Part shown: positions 25,787 through 34,763 of the stretch, piece after piece
How positions within the stretch are numbered: position 1 is the first letter of the stretch
How the letters are laid out: each line of letters begins with the position of its first letter
The notes under the pieces: generated by a model
Databases searched by the model: none
Told to the model about the DNA's origin: nothing
Seen by the model: the letters and a program-made list of their open reading frames with translations, nothing else
NCBI GenBank assembly: GCA_902727915.1
Contig: CACVAU010000042.1
Span: 48,440-112,439, forward strand
DNA: 64,000 nt
Direction: 5' to 3'
Origin: an uncultured Sulfurovum sp.
GTDB lineage: Bacteria; Campylobacterota; Campylobacteria; Campylobacterales; Sulfurovaceae
Position numbers and translations under genes: made by a program

Positions 25787-25792
25787 GAGAGA

Positions 25793-25901
25793 ATTCCTAG
25801 GTAGGGTGTTTTCCCCGAAAACACCGTCAAGTGAAATTTAAATTGTCATATAAATTGACAAGTAGGTAAGAGGGTGTTGTGGGGGACAACACCCTAGGAA
25901 T
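25793..25901. repeat. 109-bp palindromic element between fabL and pgsA
   Basis: The ends are inverted copies: ATTCCTAGGTAGGGTGTT on the left and the complement of ATTCCTAGGGTGTTGT on the right. Each arm also folds on itself: GGTGTTTTC/GAAAACACC at 25805-25825 and AGGGTGTTGT/ACAACACCCT at 25871-25895. A related half-copy is at 12456-12483. Size and structure recall a miniature inverted-repeat element; no target duplication was identified with confidence. Confidence 0.7.
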
Positions 25902-25906
25902 AATAT

Positions 25907-26686
25907 TTATCTAAATGTTGTTCCACCATCTACAACAATGGTTTGACCTGTAATCCAAGAAGCTTCTTCTGTACATAAGAAATAGACTGAACCAGCTAAG
26001 TCTTCAGGGCTTCCCATTCTATTGACAGCTGAACGTTTGATGGTTTCTGCTTTTACTTCTTCATAGTTGGTAAATGCTTTTAGTGCATCGGTATCAATTG
26101 GACCACCAGATACAGCATTAACCCTAATGCCCATTTCACCAAGTTCCACAGCTGCATAACGGCTCATTGCTTCAACAGCTGCTTTGTTTGTACCATGACC
26201 AGCATAGTTATCAATGTAGATAAGGTTACCTGTAGAACTAAGGGTTACAATTGAACCCCCACCAACTTTTTGCATTCGGGTAGCAGCTTCTTGTGAACCA
26301 CGTACAAAAGCACCAACAGTTGCTGTATAAATATTTTGTAAACCTTTAGCTGGTCTTAGTTTCATAAACTTACCATAACCACCAACAACAGGACGACCAT
26401 AAATCATTGCATTTGATACAAAGAAGTCAATTCTATCAAAGTCTTCATCTATGGCTAAAAACAGAGGTTTAAACTCATCTAGCTCTAAAATATTTAGAGG
26501 ATAAGCTTTGGCTTTAACAGCATATCTTGACTCTAAATCAGCTGCTATTTCTTTAGCAACATCTACATTTGAGTTATAAGTAAATGCAACATTTACTCCT
26601 TGTGATGCAAACTTTTCAGCTATGGCTTTACCAATACCTTTAGTTGCACCTGTGATGACGACAGTTTTACCTTTGTTAGATGACAT
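25907..26686 (-). CDS. fabL: FabL-type enoyl-ACP reductase
   Basis: A short-chain dehydrogenase fold with the cofactor motif TGATKGIGKAIA. The catalytic Tyr and Lys are spaced Y-x6-K (NYAGHGTNKAAV), as in enoyl reductases and not Y-x3-K as in FabG. The C-terminal blocks VNAVSGGPIDTDALK and GQTIVVDGG match Bacillus FabL closely. It therefore probably reduces enoyl-ACP in fatty-acid elongation with NADPH. The gene abuts dapA; the 109-bp element separates it from pgsA. It could be a second enoyl reductase if FabI is encoded elsewhere. Confidence 0.85.
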   Translation of the reverse strand: MSSNKGKTVVITGATKGIGKAIAEKFASQGVNVAFTYNSNVDVAKEIAADLESRYAVKAKAYPLNILELDEFKPLFLAIDEDFDRIDFFVSNAMIYGRPVVGGYGKFMKLRPAKGLQNIYTATVGAFVRGSQEAATRMQKVGGGSIVTLSSTGNLIYIDNYAGHGTNKAAVEAMSRYAAVELGEMGIRVNAVSGGPIDTDALKAFTNYEEVKAETIKRSAVNRMGSPEDLAGSVYFLCTEEASWITGQTIVVDGGTTFR

Positions 26687-27580
26687 TTATGCTCCTACTA
26701 TGTTGTAATTTTTCATAATGTCTTCGATGGCATTCATATTCTCTACTGAAGGAGGAACCAATGGTAATCGGTATTCTAAAGTATCAATAAGACCTGCAAT
26801 ATACATGGCAGCCTTAATGGGAATAGGATTACTTTCGCAGAACATTATTTTATTAATATTATAGAGTTTATCGTTAATCGCTTTAGAAGCTGCAAAATCA
26901 CCTTTTAAAGCGAAGTGAACAAGATCAGATTTCATGTCTGGTAACAAGTTAGAGGTGACAGAAGTAATTCCTTTTCCTCCATTTGCTAAGATGGGGTAGT
27001 CAATGGCATCATCCCCAGAAAATACATAAAGATCAGGTCTTTTTGCTAAAAGTTCAACCGTTCTTTCGATAGAACCAGTTGCTTCTTTTATTCCATAAAT
27101 ATTAGGTACATCATCAAAAAGTCTACAAACAGTATCAGCAGAGATATCTACTCCAGTTCTTCCTGGAACATTATAAAGCATAAAGGGTAGTTCTACAGAT
27201 TTAGCAATGGCTTTATAGTGTTGATAAAGACCTTCTTGGCTAGGTTTGTTATAGTAGGGACTTACTGAAAAGATAGCATCTACACCACATTTTTCTGCAT
27301 GTTGTGCAATTTCAATGGCTTCATGGGTTGCATTGGAACCTGCACCAGCAAGAACTTTTGTGTTTGTATTTTGACAAACTTCTACAGCAATCTCTATACA
27401 TCTTTTATGCTCATCATGACTAAGTGTTGCTGATTCGCCAGTTGTTCCTACAGGACAAACTGCATCAATACCATTGTTAATTTGTCTTTGAATTAATTTT
27501 GCAAAAGTTGCTTCATCCAGTGTTCCATTTTTAAATGGCGTAATTAGTGCTGTTGTAGCACCTGTAATTAAGTTACTCAT
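26687..27580 (-). CDS. dapA: 4-hydroxy-tetrahydrodipicolinate synthase DapA
   Basis: Condenses pyruvate with aspartate semialdehyde on the lysine/diaminopimelate route. Family motifs: CPVGTTGESATLSHDEH, the catalytic Tyr in MLYNVPGRTG, the Schiff-base Lys in GIKEATGS, and GDDAIDYPILANGGKG. Length (297 aa) is normal. Its ATG directly follows the stop of the M16 peptidase gene and its stop abuts fabL, so the genes are read as one transcript. Confidence 0.97.
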   Translation of the reverse strand: MSNLITGATTALITPFKNGTLDEATFAKLIQRQINNGIDAVCPVGTTGESATLSHDEHKRCIEIAVEVCQNTNTKVLAGAGSNATHEAIEIAQHAEKCGVDAIFSVSPYYNKPSQEGLYQHYKAIAKSVELPFMLYNVPGRTGVDISADTVCRLFDDVPNIYGIKEATGSIERTVELLAKRPDLYVFSGDDAIDYPILANGGKGITSVTSNLLPDMKSDLVHFALKGDFAASKAINDKLYNINKIMFCESNPIPIKAAMYIAGLIDTLEYRLPLVPPSVENMNAIEDIMKNYNIVGA

Positions 27581-28909
27581 TTACTTTATTCCTACTTGCT
27601 TTTCATTCTGTTTTTTAAGTATTATGGTTGTGCTTAAATCGTTGTTAAAATACTTATTGGCTATTTTTGTAACCATTTCAGGCGTAATTTTAGCTAAATT
27701 CTCTTCATATTCAAGTAAAGGCTTTAAGTTTCCTCTAACCAAATAAGAACCATAAAGAGAGTTAACACTTGCAGAGTCTTCAAGTGAATAGATGAAATCA
27801 GCCTTAGTATTAATTTTTACTTTTTCAAGTTCTTCTTTACTTACATCTCCAGTTTTTATTTTTTCTATTTCTGAAAGTATCTCATTTTCTAAGTCATCTA
27901 TTTTGATACCAGGGTTTGCCATACCCATGAAGATAAAGACACCATCATCAGTGAGTTCCATGTTATAACCATAAATAGAGTTTGCCATTTGTTTCTCATC
28001 AATAATTTTTTTATAAAGACGTGAAGATTTTCCAGCAGAGAGAAGTTCAGCTATGGCAGAAAGAACAATTTGATCTTCATGTTCATAGTTGGGAATGGGG
28101 TAGGCAATGGCAACGGTATCAACTGTATTATTTTCTTTATTAATTGTTTGTCTAATGCTTCCATCACGTTTTGGTTCAGCAATTTTTAGTTCAGGAATTT
28201 TAGTATGATTTTTAATTTTTCCAAATTTTGCTTCAGCTATTTTAAAAACTTCTTTCTCATCTATATCACCAGTTACTATTAAGATGGCATTGTTTGGTTG
28301 GTAGTATTTTGAATGAAAATCTTTAATGTCTTCAATTGTCCAAGTTTGAATATCATTCATAAAGCCAATCGGTGTCCAGTGATAAGGGTGCGAAACATAG
28401 TGGGTGTTAAAGAGTCTAAAATATAAATAGCCAATGGGTGGATTGTCTGTACGAACACGACGTTCTTCAGCCACAACATCACGCTCGATTTGAAACTCTT
28501 CGTCTTTAAGATTTAAATTCTCCATAAGTTCTGCAAACAGTTCTACAGAAGTTTCTAAGTTTTTTGAAGATGACTTTATGTAGTAATGTGTATAGTCAAA
28601 AGAAGTAGCTGCATTGTTGGTTGCCCCTTTTGATTTAACAATTTTGTCAAATTCACCTGCTTCTAGGTTTTTTGTTGACTTAAAGTTTAAATGTTCTAGC
28701 ATGTGTGCAATACCACTTTTCCCCATCACTTCATTACGAGAACCAACTTTATAAAAGATGTCAGTTGTAATGACATTTGAGTTGTTTTTCATGGGAACAA
28801 CGACTATTTGTAAGCCATTTTCAAGGGTTTTTGAGTGGTGTTGAGGTAAGGAGTTTGCCATTAAGAGTCCTACAGTGCTTAGTATTAATATAAGATTTTT
28901 TTTTATCAT
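27581..28909 (-). CDS. M16-family zinc peptidase, periplasmic
   Basis: A signal peptide (about residues 1-20) is followed by a two-domain M16 fold. The inverted zinc motif HxxEH is intact at residues 69-73 (HMLEHLNF), with the third ligand Glu in the downstream VVAEERRVR region. The second domain (about 240-430) has the usual substrate-clamp features (AYPIPNYEHED and LLSAGKSSRL). It is a pitrilysin-like protease of the processing-peptidase type. First gene of the dapA-fabL-pgsA block; its ribosome binding site AAAGGAT can pair with ATCCTTT in its leader. Confidence 0.93.
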   Translation of the reverse strand: MIKKNLILILSTVGLLMANSLPQHHSKTLENGLQIVVVPMKNNSNVITTDIFYKVGSRNEVMGKSGIAHMLEHLNFKSTKNLEAGEFDKIVKSKGATNNAATSFDYTHYYIKSSSKNLETSVELFAELMENLNLKDEEFQIERDVVAEERRVRTDNPPIGYLYFRLFNTHYVSHPYHWTPIGFMNDIQTWTIEDIKDFHSKYYQPNNAILIVTGDIDEKEVFKIAEAKFGKIKNHTKIPELKIAEPKRDGSIRQTINKENNTVDTVAIAYPIPNYEHEDQIVLSAIAELLSAGKSSRLYKKIIDEKQMANSIYGYNMELTDDGVFIFMGMANPGIKIDDLENEILSEIEKIKTGDVSKEELEKVKINTKADFIYSLEDSASVNSLYGSYLVRGNLKPLLEYEENLAKITPEMVTKIANKYFNNDLSTTIILKKQNEKQVGIK

Positions 28910-28996
28910 AAGTAATTATTATCCTTTATGCGTTTAAAAGGATGATATTCTAACTAAAAAGTCTTTAAGTGCCTATCTAACTGTGAGTGGAATGAC

Positions 28997-29042
28997 TTTG
29001 TAATCATTGTGTAATCATTTTGTAACCATTTTGTTTTATACT
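28997..29042 (+). promoter_or_regulatory. Porin promoter with three 11-bp tandem repeats
   Basis: TTTGTAATCAT (28997-29007), TGTGTAATCAT (29008-29018) and TTTGTAACCAT (29019-29029) are exact 11-bp tandem units and a fourth begins TTTGT. They run into a -10 box TATACT (29037-29042). This is the layout of an OmpR-class activator site overlapping the -35 region. Confidence 0.7.
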
Positions 29043-29074
29043 TCGCTCAATACAAAATCAAAGGAGTTTTTCAC

Positions 29075-30181
29075 ATGAGAAAAATTTTATTATCGACCAT
29101 CGCATTAAGTACACTTATGTTAGCAGATACAACAGCCGTTAAAAAATCTGATAACACCATGTTTGATCGAATTCATGCTAAAGGGGATTTAAGACTTAGA
29201 TATGAGAGCATTGAAAGAGATGATCAAGACAATAAGTACAGAAATAGATATCGTTTAAGATTAGGTTTAAATGTTGACCTAACAGATAATTTTACTTTTG
29301 AGTCAGGTATGAGATCTGGTTTTGCCAATCCAACTTCAGGCAACCAAACGTTTGAAGATGACGAACCTTTGAGTGACTATTTTTGGCAATCATTGAGATT
29401 TAACATTTTAGGTATGACGTATAAGTCTGAGAATGCTAAATATAAAATAGGTAGACAACCTTATATGATGTATCGACCTATTAAGTCACAACTTGTTTGG
29501 GATAATGATATTTCAATGAATGGGGTAAATTACCATTATAAAGATGACACAAAGTTAGTTACTTTAGGGATTAATCAACCAACATTGGAAGAAGCATCAG
29601 TTGCAAGAGATGATGTGAATCTTTTGATAGCACAATACGTACACAAAACAAAAGTAGACGCTGGAAAACTTAATCTAGGGGCAGGTGCCTATATTTATGA
29701 TGGTCTTAAAGGAAACTCAACACTTTTTGGTAGTAGAAAAGGAAATACTTTAAATGGAGATGTGTATGCTAATGATTACCATCTTGTAGAAGGATTTTCC
29801 GAACTACAGCTTAAAGATGTATTGGGTAAACCATTAAAACTAGCAGCAGGTGTGGCATATAACTTTGGTGCAGACGACAATAACTTTGGTTATGACGTAG
29901 CAGCTCAACTGGGTAAAGCTAAACGTGTTGGGGACTGGCAAGTTAAATACTCATATACTGAGCTTCAAGAAGATGCAGTTTTAGGTGCTTATTCAGATTC
30001 AGATAATTTTGGTGGTGGTACTGCTGCGAAGGGTCATGCAATTAGAGGAAAATATAAAGCAGGTAAAAACCTTTATCTTGCAGGAAACTTTTTCTTCAAT
30101 GAAGTTTATGAAAGTAAAAGTAGTACAGATGTAGATGCTGATTATGAGCGTGTACAGTTAGATATGATTTATAAATTTTAA
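29075..30181 (+). CDS. Outer-membrane porin of Campylobacterota type
   Basis: A 368-aa porin. The first ~18 residues are a signal peptide (MRKILLSTIALSTLMLAD). The mature protein opens with the strand KGDLRLRYESIERD and is built of alternating strands and short charged turns, ending in YERVQLDMIYKF with the C-terminal Phe of barrel proteins. Porins of this kind are common and abundant in the phylum and pass small solutes. AAGGAG lies 9 bases before the ATG. Regulation by an OmpR-type factor is inferred from the repeats upstream. Confidence 0.85.
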   Translation: MRKILLSTIALSTLMLADTTAVKKSDNTMFDRIHAKGDLRLRYESIERDDQDNKYRNRYRLRLGLNVDLTDNFTFESGMRSGFANPTSGNQTFEDDEPLSDYFWQSLRFNILGMTYKSENAKYKIGRQPYMMYRPIKSQLVWDNDISMNGVNYHYKDDTKLVTLGINQPTLEEASVARDDVNLLIAQYVHKTKVDAGKLNLGAGAYIYDGLKGNSTLFGSRKGNTLNGDVYANDYHLVEGFSELQLKDVLGKPLKLAAGVAYNFGADDNNFGYDVAAQLGKAKRVGDWQVKYSYTELQEDAVLGAYSDSDNFGGGTAAKGHAIRGKYKAGKNLYLAGNFFFNEVYESKSSTDVDADYERVQLDMIYKF

Positions 30182-30239
30182 TTTTTTAAAACACGGTGAC
30201 GCATAACACCTAAAAAATTGCACTTCTATAATTAAAAAT

Positions 30240-30277
30240 CAAACCTACTTTTACTCTCCTTTAGGTAGGTTTTTATT
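30240..30277 (+). terminator. Porin terminator
   Basis: AAACCTAC (30241-30248) pairs with GTAGGTTT (30265-30272) and is followed by TTTATTTTA. It is 60 bp after the porin stop. Confidence 0.75.
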
Positions 30278-30425
30278 TTAAGCCAATCTTTTAATCTATA
30301 TTCTAGCTGATTCAAGGTTACCATAAGAGCTTATTACTTCATGATGGACAGATGTAAACATTTTTAATGATTATATTAAAAATAATATCGGTAAACTCTG
30401 AAAAAATTGACGAAAAGAAAATAAT

Positions 30426-32960
30426 ATGAATGATGGTTTACACTACATAAAAGATGCCAATAACATGAGAGATGCACTGACCAAAGAGTTATTTGGACAA
30501 GATAGAGCCATAGATGTTATTTCAAATAGTATTAAAAGTAATATTGTCATGGATAAAAATAGACCTAAGGCTACTTACCTGTTTTTAGGACCTCCAGCGA
30601 CAGGTAAGACGTATTTGTCGGAACTTATGACCAAGGAGATGTCTGAGTACAAAATACGTAAATTTGATATGACACAATATCATGAACAAAATGGTGGGGA
30701 ACTGTATGGTTACCCAAAGGGTTGGTCTGGTTATGGGGTAGGGCAGTTGACAGGTTTTGTTTATGATAATCCAAAGTCTATTATTGTACTTGATGCTTTC
30801 GAGAAAGCAGATAATGTCATACAAAATAATTTACTTTCTATTTTTGAAGGTGGAGAGATGAGAGATGCTTGTGGTTGGGATAAAATGAGTGACCAACCTT
30901 GTAGTGATGATGATGGCAAGGTTTACAATGAAGGTAATGCAAATTTTGTGGTTGACTTTAGAGAAACCATTTTTATTATTACTTCTTCTTTGGGTAAAGA
31001 GTTATATGGTGATACTAAGTTTATTAATCTTGTTGATGATGATTATATACAAGCTGAGACAATGATTTTAGATGCTTTGAAACGAGAAGAGAAGCGAAAC
31101 ATTAAAAGTGGTGGGCATGAAAAAGCAATTATTCCTGAACTTATTTCACGTTTCTCCCAAGCAACCATTGTTTTATTTAATAAATTGAATTATGTTGCTT
31201 ATGAAGCGATTGGAAAGAAAGCCTTTTTAGCCTATCAACAAGTTTTTGAAGATACGATGGAGATAGCATTTATCAAAGACAAAAATTTTGATAATTTTTT
31301 AAAAGCACAAATACTTGTTTTTGCACCAGAATTTGATGCACGACGTATTAAAAATAAGATGGGTGAGCTTTTTTTCTCTCAAGTGACAGGTTATATCAAT
31401 AATAAAGGTAAGGACATTGCACAGTTTGAAGAGATAAAAATAAGTATCTCTAAAAAAGCTGTTGATTTTTTAAATGAAAACATTTATCCTTTAATTAAAG
31501 ATGAAAAGCTAGTAAAAGAGCTTTTTAGAAAAAACATTAAGCTAGAAGTAGAACATGCTTTCAGTTTTAAAGATGAGGTCATACACTATAAAATAAAGAG
31601 TTGTCATTTCAAGCAGGTAAAAAGAATTAAAGATTTTTCTGAAGATGGCTTGGTTTTTGATATTCCAAATGTTTCATTTGAAGATATTGCTGGGCATCAT
31701 AAAGCAAAAAGTAGACTTTCTGAAGTTATTAAGTTTTTAAAAGAGCCAAAGCTTCTTAAAGAGTTTAATGTCCAGCCTCCAAAAGGAATGTTGCTTTATG
31801 GTCCTCCTGGAACAGGAAAAACACTGTTGGCAAAAGCATTTTCAGCAGAAGCTGAGTTACCTTTTATTTCTATTACAGGAGTAGAATTACTTCAGTTAGA
31901 TAAAATTAAAAAAGTTTTTGAAAAAGCTAAAGATTATGCTCCTGCTATTATATTTATTGATGAGATAGATACCATTGGAAAAAGGGAAAAGGAAAATAGC
32001 CGTGAAGTACAGATTAATAAATTTTTAGCCGAAATGGATGGTTTTGGGAATAAAGAAGATGAACATGTGTTTATTATTGCTGCTACCAATTATAAAGAAA
32101 ATATTGATTCTGCGATTATAAGACCCGGTAGGATTGAAATTCATATTCCTGTTGATGATTTAGATAAAGATGCTCGAAAATATTTTATTAATAAAATTAT
32201 AAATAATAAACCAACTTCAGGTAAATTTGATTTGACTAAGCTTCTTATTTTGACGGCTGGATTAACGGGTGCACAGTTAGAGTTGATTAGTAAAGAAGCA
32301 TCATTTTATTGTATACGACATGATATTCCAGCCATTACACAAGAAATTTTAATTGAACAAATTAACTTTATTAAGTATGGAGAAGGACATGCTACCATAT
32401 TGGATGAAAAAGCGTATGAGAAGACAGCCATTAGAGAGGCAGCTCATGTCATTATGTCAAAAATACTTATGCCTCATGTCCCCCTAAAACAAGTTTCAGT
32501 GATTCCTAAAAATAATGCCAATGGCTTCATAGAAACCAATTATGATAAATTACAAAAAAACATTACCATAGAGGGGATGAAAAGTAGAATTTGTATATCC
32601 CTTTCAGGCAGAATAGCACAAATGAAAAAGTATGGGAAGATTGATGGTTTAGACATGGAAGCTTCTTCAGATTTGAAACATGCTATTAATGATGCTTATA
32701 TTGCTGTAGCTCAATATGGTATGGACGAAGCTGTACGTTATGTTAATATTAAAGATAATACTAAAAATAATTCCGAGAAAGTTGACAATATCTCTCAATG
32801 TAGTGATCAAAAAGTTAATGATGCCATTGAACGTTGGATGAGAGAGAGTGAGGAGGTCACCATTAGACTGGTGCATGAAAATTGGGAAAAAATTGAAGCA
32901 CTTTCTGAAATATTGTTAGAAAAAGAGATTATGTATGAAGAAGATTTAGAAGGGTTTTAG
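30426..32960 (+). CDS. Double AAA+ protein: ClpA/B-like module fused to FtsH-like AAA and inactive M41 domain
   Basis: An 844-aa soluble protein; no membrane segment is seen although FtsH has two. Residues about 20-200 are a ClpA/B D2-type AAA module with Walker A GPPATGKT (55-62) but Walker B VLDAFEKAD, where the catalytic Glu is Ala124. Residues about 415-630 are an FtsH-type AAA domain with intact Walker A GPPGTGKT (459-466), Walker B FIDEID (D512, E513), sensor IIAATN and RPGRIE. Residues about 655-790 match the M41 peptidase, but HEAGH reads REAAH (R670-H674); the downstream Asp (SSDLKHA) is kept. An unfoldase or scaffold with no proteolysis is inferred. It stands alone. Confidence 0.85.
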   Translation: MNDGLHYIKDANNMRDALTKELFGQDRAIDVISNSIKSNIVMDKNRPKATYLFLGPPATGKTYLSELMTKEMSEYKIRKFDMTQYHEQNGGELYGYPKGWSGYGVGQLTGFVYDNPKSIIVLDAFEKADNVIQNNLLSIFEGGEMRDACGWDKMSDQPCSDDDGKVYNEGNANFVVDFRETIFIITSSLGKELYGDTKFINLVDDDYIQAETMILDALKREEKRNIKSGGHEKAIIPELISRFSQATIVLFNKLNYVAYEAIGKKAFLAYQQVFEDTMEIAFIKDKNFDNFLKAQILVFAPEFDARRIKNKMGELFFSQVTGYINNKGKDIAQFEEIKISISKKAVDFLNENIYPLIKDEKLVKELFRKNIKLEVEHAFSFKDEVIHYKIKSCHFKQVKRIKDFSEDGLVFDIPNVSFEDIAGHHKAKSRLSEVIKFLKEPKLLKEFNVQPPKGMLLYGPPGTGKTLLAKAFSAEAELPFISITGVELLQLDKIKKVFEKAKDYAPAIIFIDEIDTIGKREKENSREVQINKFLAEMDGFGNKEDEHVFIIAATNYKENIDSAIIRPGRIEIHIPVDDLDKDARKYFINKIINNKPTSGKFDLTKLLILTAGLTGAQLELISKEASFYCIRHDIPAITQEILIEQINFIKYGEGHATILDEKAYEKTAIREAAHVIMSKILMPHVPLKQVSVIPKNNANGFIETNYDKLQKNITIEGMKSRICISLSGRIAQMKKYGKIDGLDMEASSDLKHAINDAYIAVAQYGMDEAVRYVNIKDNTKNNSEKVDNISQCSDQKVNDAIERWMRESEEVTIRLVHENWEKIEALSEILLEKEIMYEEDLEGF

Positions 32961-32984
32961 ACCAAAAAAAACTTATGGTCTAAA
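32956..32984. terminator. Hairpin at the end of the AAA+ gene
   Basis: TTTAGACCA (32956-32964) pairs with TGGTCTAAA (32976-32984) around an A-rich loop, overlapping the stop codon of the AAA+ gene and lying 9 bp from the convergent gene. No T-run follows on the plus strand, so efficiency is doubtful. Confidence 0.5.
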
Positions 32985-32992
32985 GGAAATGT

Positions 32993-33301
32993 TTAATAGG
33001 CATCATCGTGAACACAGGCACACTGTTCTGTAAACTCTTTAACAAAGGAGATAACCAATTTACTAATTTCTTGAGCTGTCTTATTAAAATCATTTGCTTT
33101 AATAGGAACACGCTGTGTATGGGTATACTCTTCATTGAGTGTACAGGTAAGTAATAGGTAAGGTTCACTCGTGGCGATAGAGTTTTTCTCAGTTATTGTT
33201 ATTCCTGGAATACGATAATCAAGATCTACATTTGGGTTTTGTACTTGTTTATCTACTAAATTTACTACTTGGGCTAATTTCTTTCTTAATGTTACTTGCA
33301 T
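32993..33301 (-). CDS. Unrecognised 102-aa protein
   Basis: Start chosen at the ATG of MQVTLRKKLAQ (33301), which has AAGGAAAAATT upstream; the longer reading to 33340 lacks a ribosome binding site. The protein is soluble with alternating strand and helix character and ends in CACVHDDAY with two Cys close together. No family recognised. An extended -10-like TGCTAAAAT on the minus strand (33374-33382) supports separate transcription with a leader of about 65 bases. Confidence 0.65.
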   Translation of the reverse strand: MQVTLRKKLAQVVNLVDKQVQNPNVDLDYRIPGITITEKNSIATSEPYLLLTCTLNEEYTHTQRVPIKANDFNKTAQEISKLVISFVKEFTEQCACVHDDAY

Positions 33302-33434
33302 AATTTTTCCTTCTTTAATACAACGCATCATAGTAGTCAAGACTAAAAAATCTTAACCACAGCCTCTAAATGTATTTTAGCAGAATAATATAGATAATGA
33401 TATTAAATATCAAAATATTATTGAAAATTATACT

Positions 33435-34763
33435 TTAATTTTCTCCACGAATTTGGTAAGTAATGTCTCCAGCCCCAAATGCTGTGATAAGATCTTCACG
33501 GTATTCTTTAATAATGTTATTATCTTGAATAATTTGTACCACACCATCTTTACGGGTGATACTATCTGCCATATGAAGTTTATAGCGTGAGAAAGCAGCT
33601 TTTAAGTCAATGTCTACTTTTAATTCTCCAGCAGCCCAAATGGGGAGGATGACTAATTCATCAACGCCTTCAAAACATTCTATAAAAGCTTGAAGATTAT
33701 CTAAGGTTCTACTGTATTTATGAGGTTGCCAAATGACTTGTAATTTGTTAAAGCTTCTTAATTCTTTGTATGCTTTAAGTGACTCCATGGTGACTTTAAT
33801 TTCTGTGGGATGATGTCCATAGTCATCAATTACTACACAGTTTTCATGGTTTTGAACTATATCAAAGCGTTTTTTAATACCTTTATAATTTAAGAGATTT
33901 GTTCTAATGGCTTCAAGTTTTTCACCCATTTCTAATGCCCCTAAAATAGCTAAAGAAGCATCAAGCGCAATGTGGTTACCAAAACCAAACACTTCAAAGT
34001 TACCTAAGTCTTTTAGGGTAAATTTTGTATGAGGCTCACCATAAACCAGTACAAACTCAATGTTGGAAATATCTTTGGATGGGTAGAGCTTGGTACTACT
34101 CATCTCAAGTGATGCTAGAAAGTCATCTTCTGCATTAATGACACGTATTTGAGCAAGGTTCAAAAAGTTTTTATAGGCATTGTAAAAACGTTCTTCATCA
34201 TATTCATAGTATTCCATGTGTTCAGGCTCAACATTGGTAACGATAGCTAAGTGAGGATTTGAATTGAGGAAGCTTTCATCACTTTCATCTGCTTCAAAAA
34301 CTACTTTGTTATTTTCTGCATAACGTACATTTGAACCAAATTCTTTAGAGATAGCACCGATAAGTGCATTGGAATTTGGAATAATAGAGGAAAGCATTGC
34401 AGAAGTTGTACTTTTACCATGCGCACCACCTACAGCATAAACTTCCTTGTCTCCCAAAATATCAATAAGAGACTCTTTTCTGGAAAGGAGTTCAATCCCA
34501 AGTTCTTTGGCTCTTTGATATTCTGGGTTGTTAGGGCGAACAGCAGCAGAGTAGATAATCTTATTGACCCCTTCTACAGCATCAGCATGGTGAGGTATGG
34601 TTATTTTTGCACCAAAATTAAGGGCTAAATCATTAGTAATTTCTGTTTGTTTAATGTCTGAACCTGAAATTTTATGACCACAATTGGCTAAAAGCTTTGC
34701 CAATGCTGAAAGACCAATACCTCCAATACCAATGAAGTGTATTTTTTGTTTTTCGATTTCCAT
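33435..34763 (-). CDS. murC: UDP-N-acetylmuramate-L-alanine ligase MurC
   Basis: First amino-acid addition to the peptidoglycan precursor. N-terminal FIGIGGIGLSALAKLL binds the UDP-sugar; the ATP site is GGAHGKSTTSAML; EADESDESFL, IVTNVEPEHMEYY and IDDYGHHPTEI are the central and C-terminal domain motifs. Length (442 aa) is normal for Campylobacterota. The ATG overlaps the stop of the upstream acidic gene by one base (TAATG). Confidence 0.97.
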   Translation of the reverse strand: MEIEKQKIHFIGIGGIGLSALAKLLANCGHKISGSDIKQTEITNDLALNFGAKITIPHHADAVEGVNKIIYSAAVRPNNPEYQRAKELGIELLSRKESLIDILGDKEVYAVGGAHGKSTTSAMLSSIIPNSNALIGAISKEFGSNVRYAENNKVVFEADESDESFLNSNPHLAIVTNVEPEHMEYYEYDEERFYNAYKNFLNLAQIRVINAEDDFLASLEMSSTKLYPSKDISNIEFVLVYGEPHTKFTLKDLGNFEVFGFGNHIALDASLAILGALEMGEKLEAIRTNLLNYKGIKKRFDIVQNHENCVVIDDYGHHPTEIKVTMESLKAYKELRSFNKLQVIWQPHKYSRTLDNLQAFIECFEGVDELVILPIWAAGELKVDIDLKAAFSRYKLHMADSITRKDGVVQIIQDNNIIKEYREDLITAFGAGDITYQIRGEN

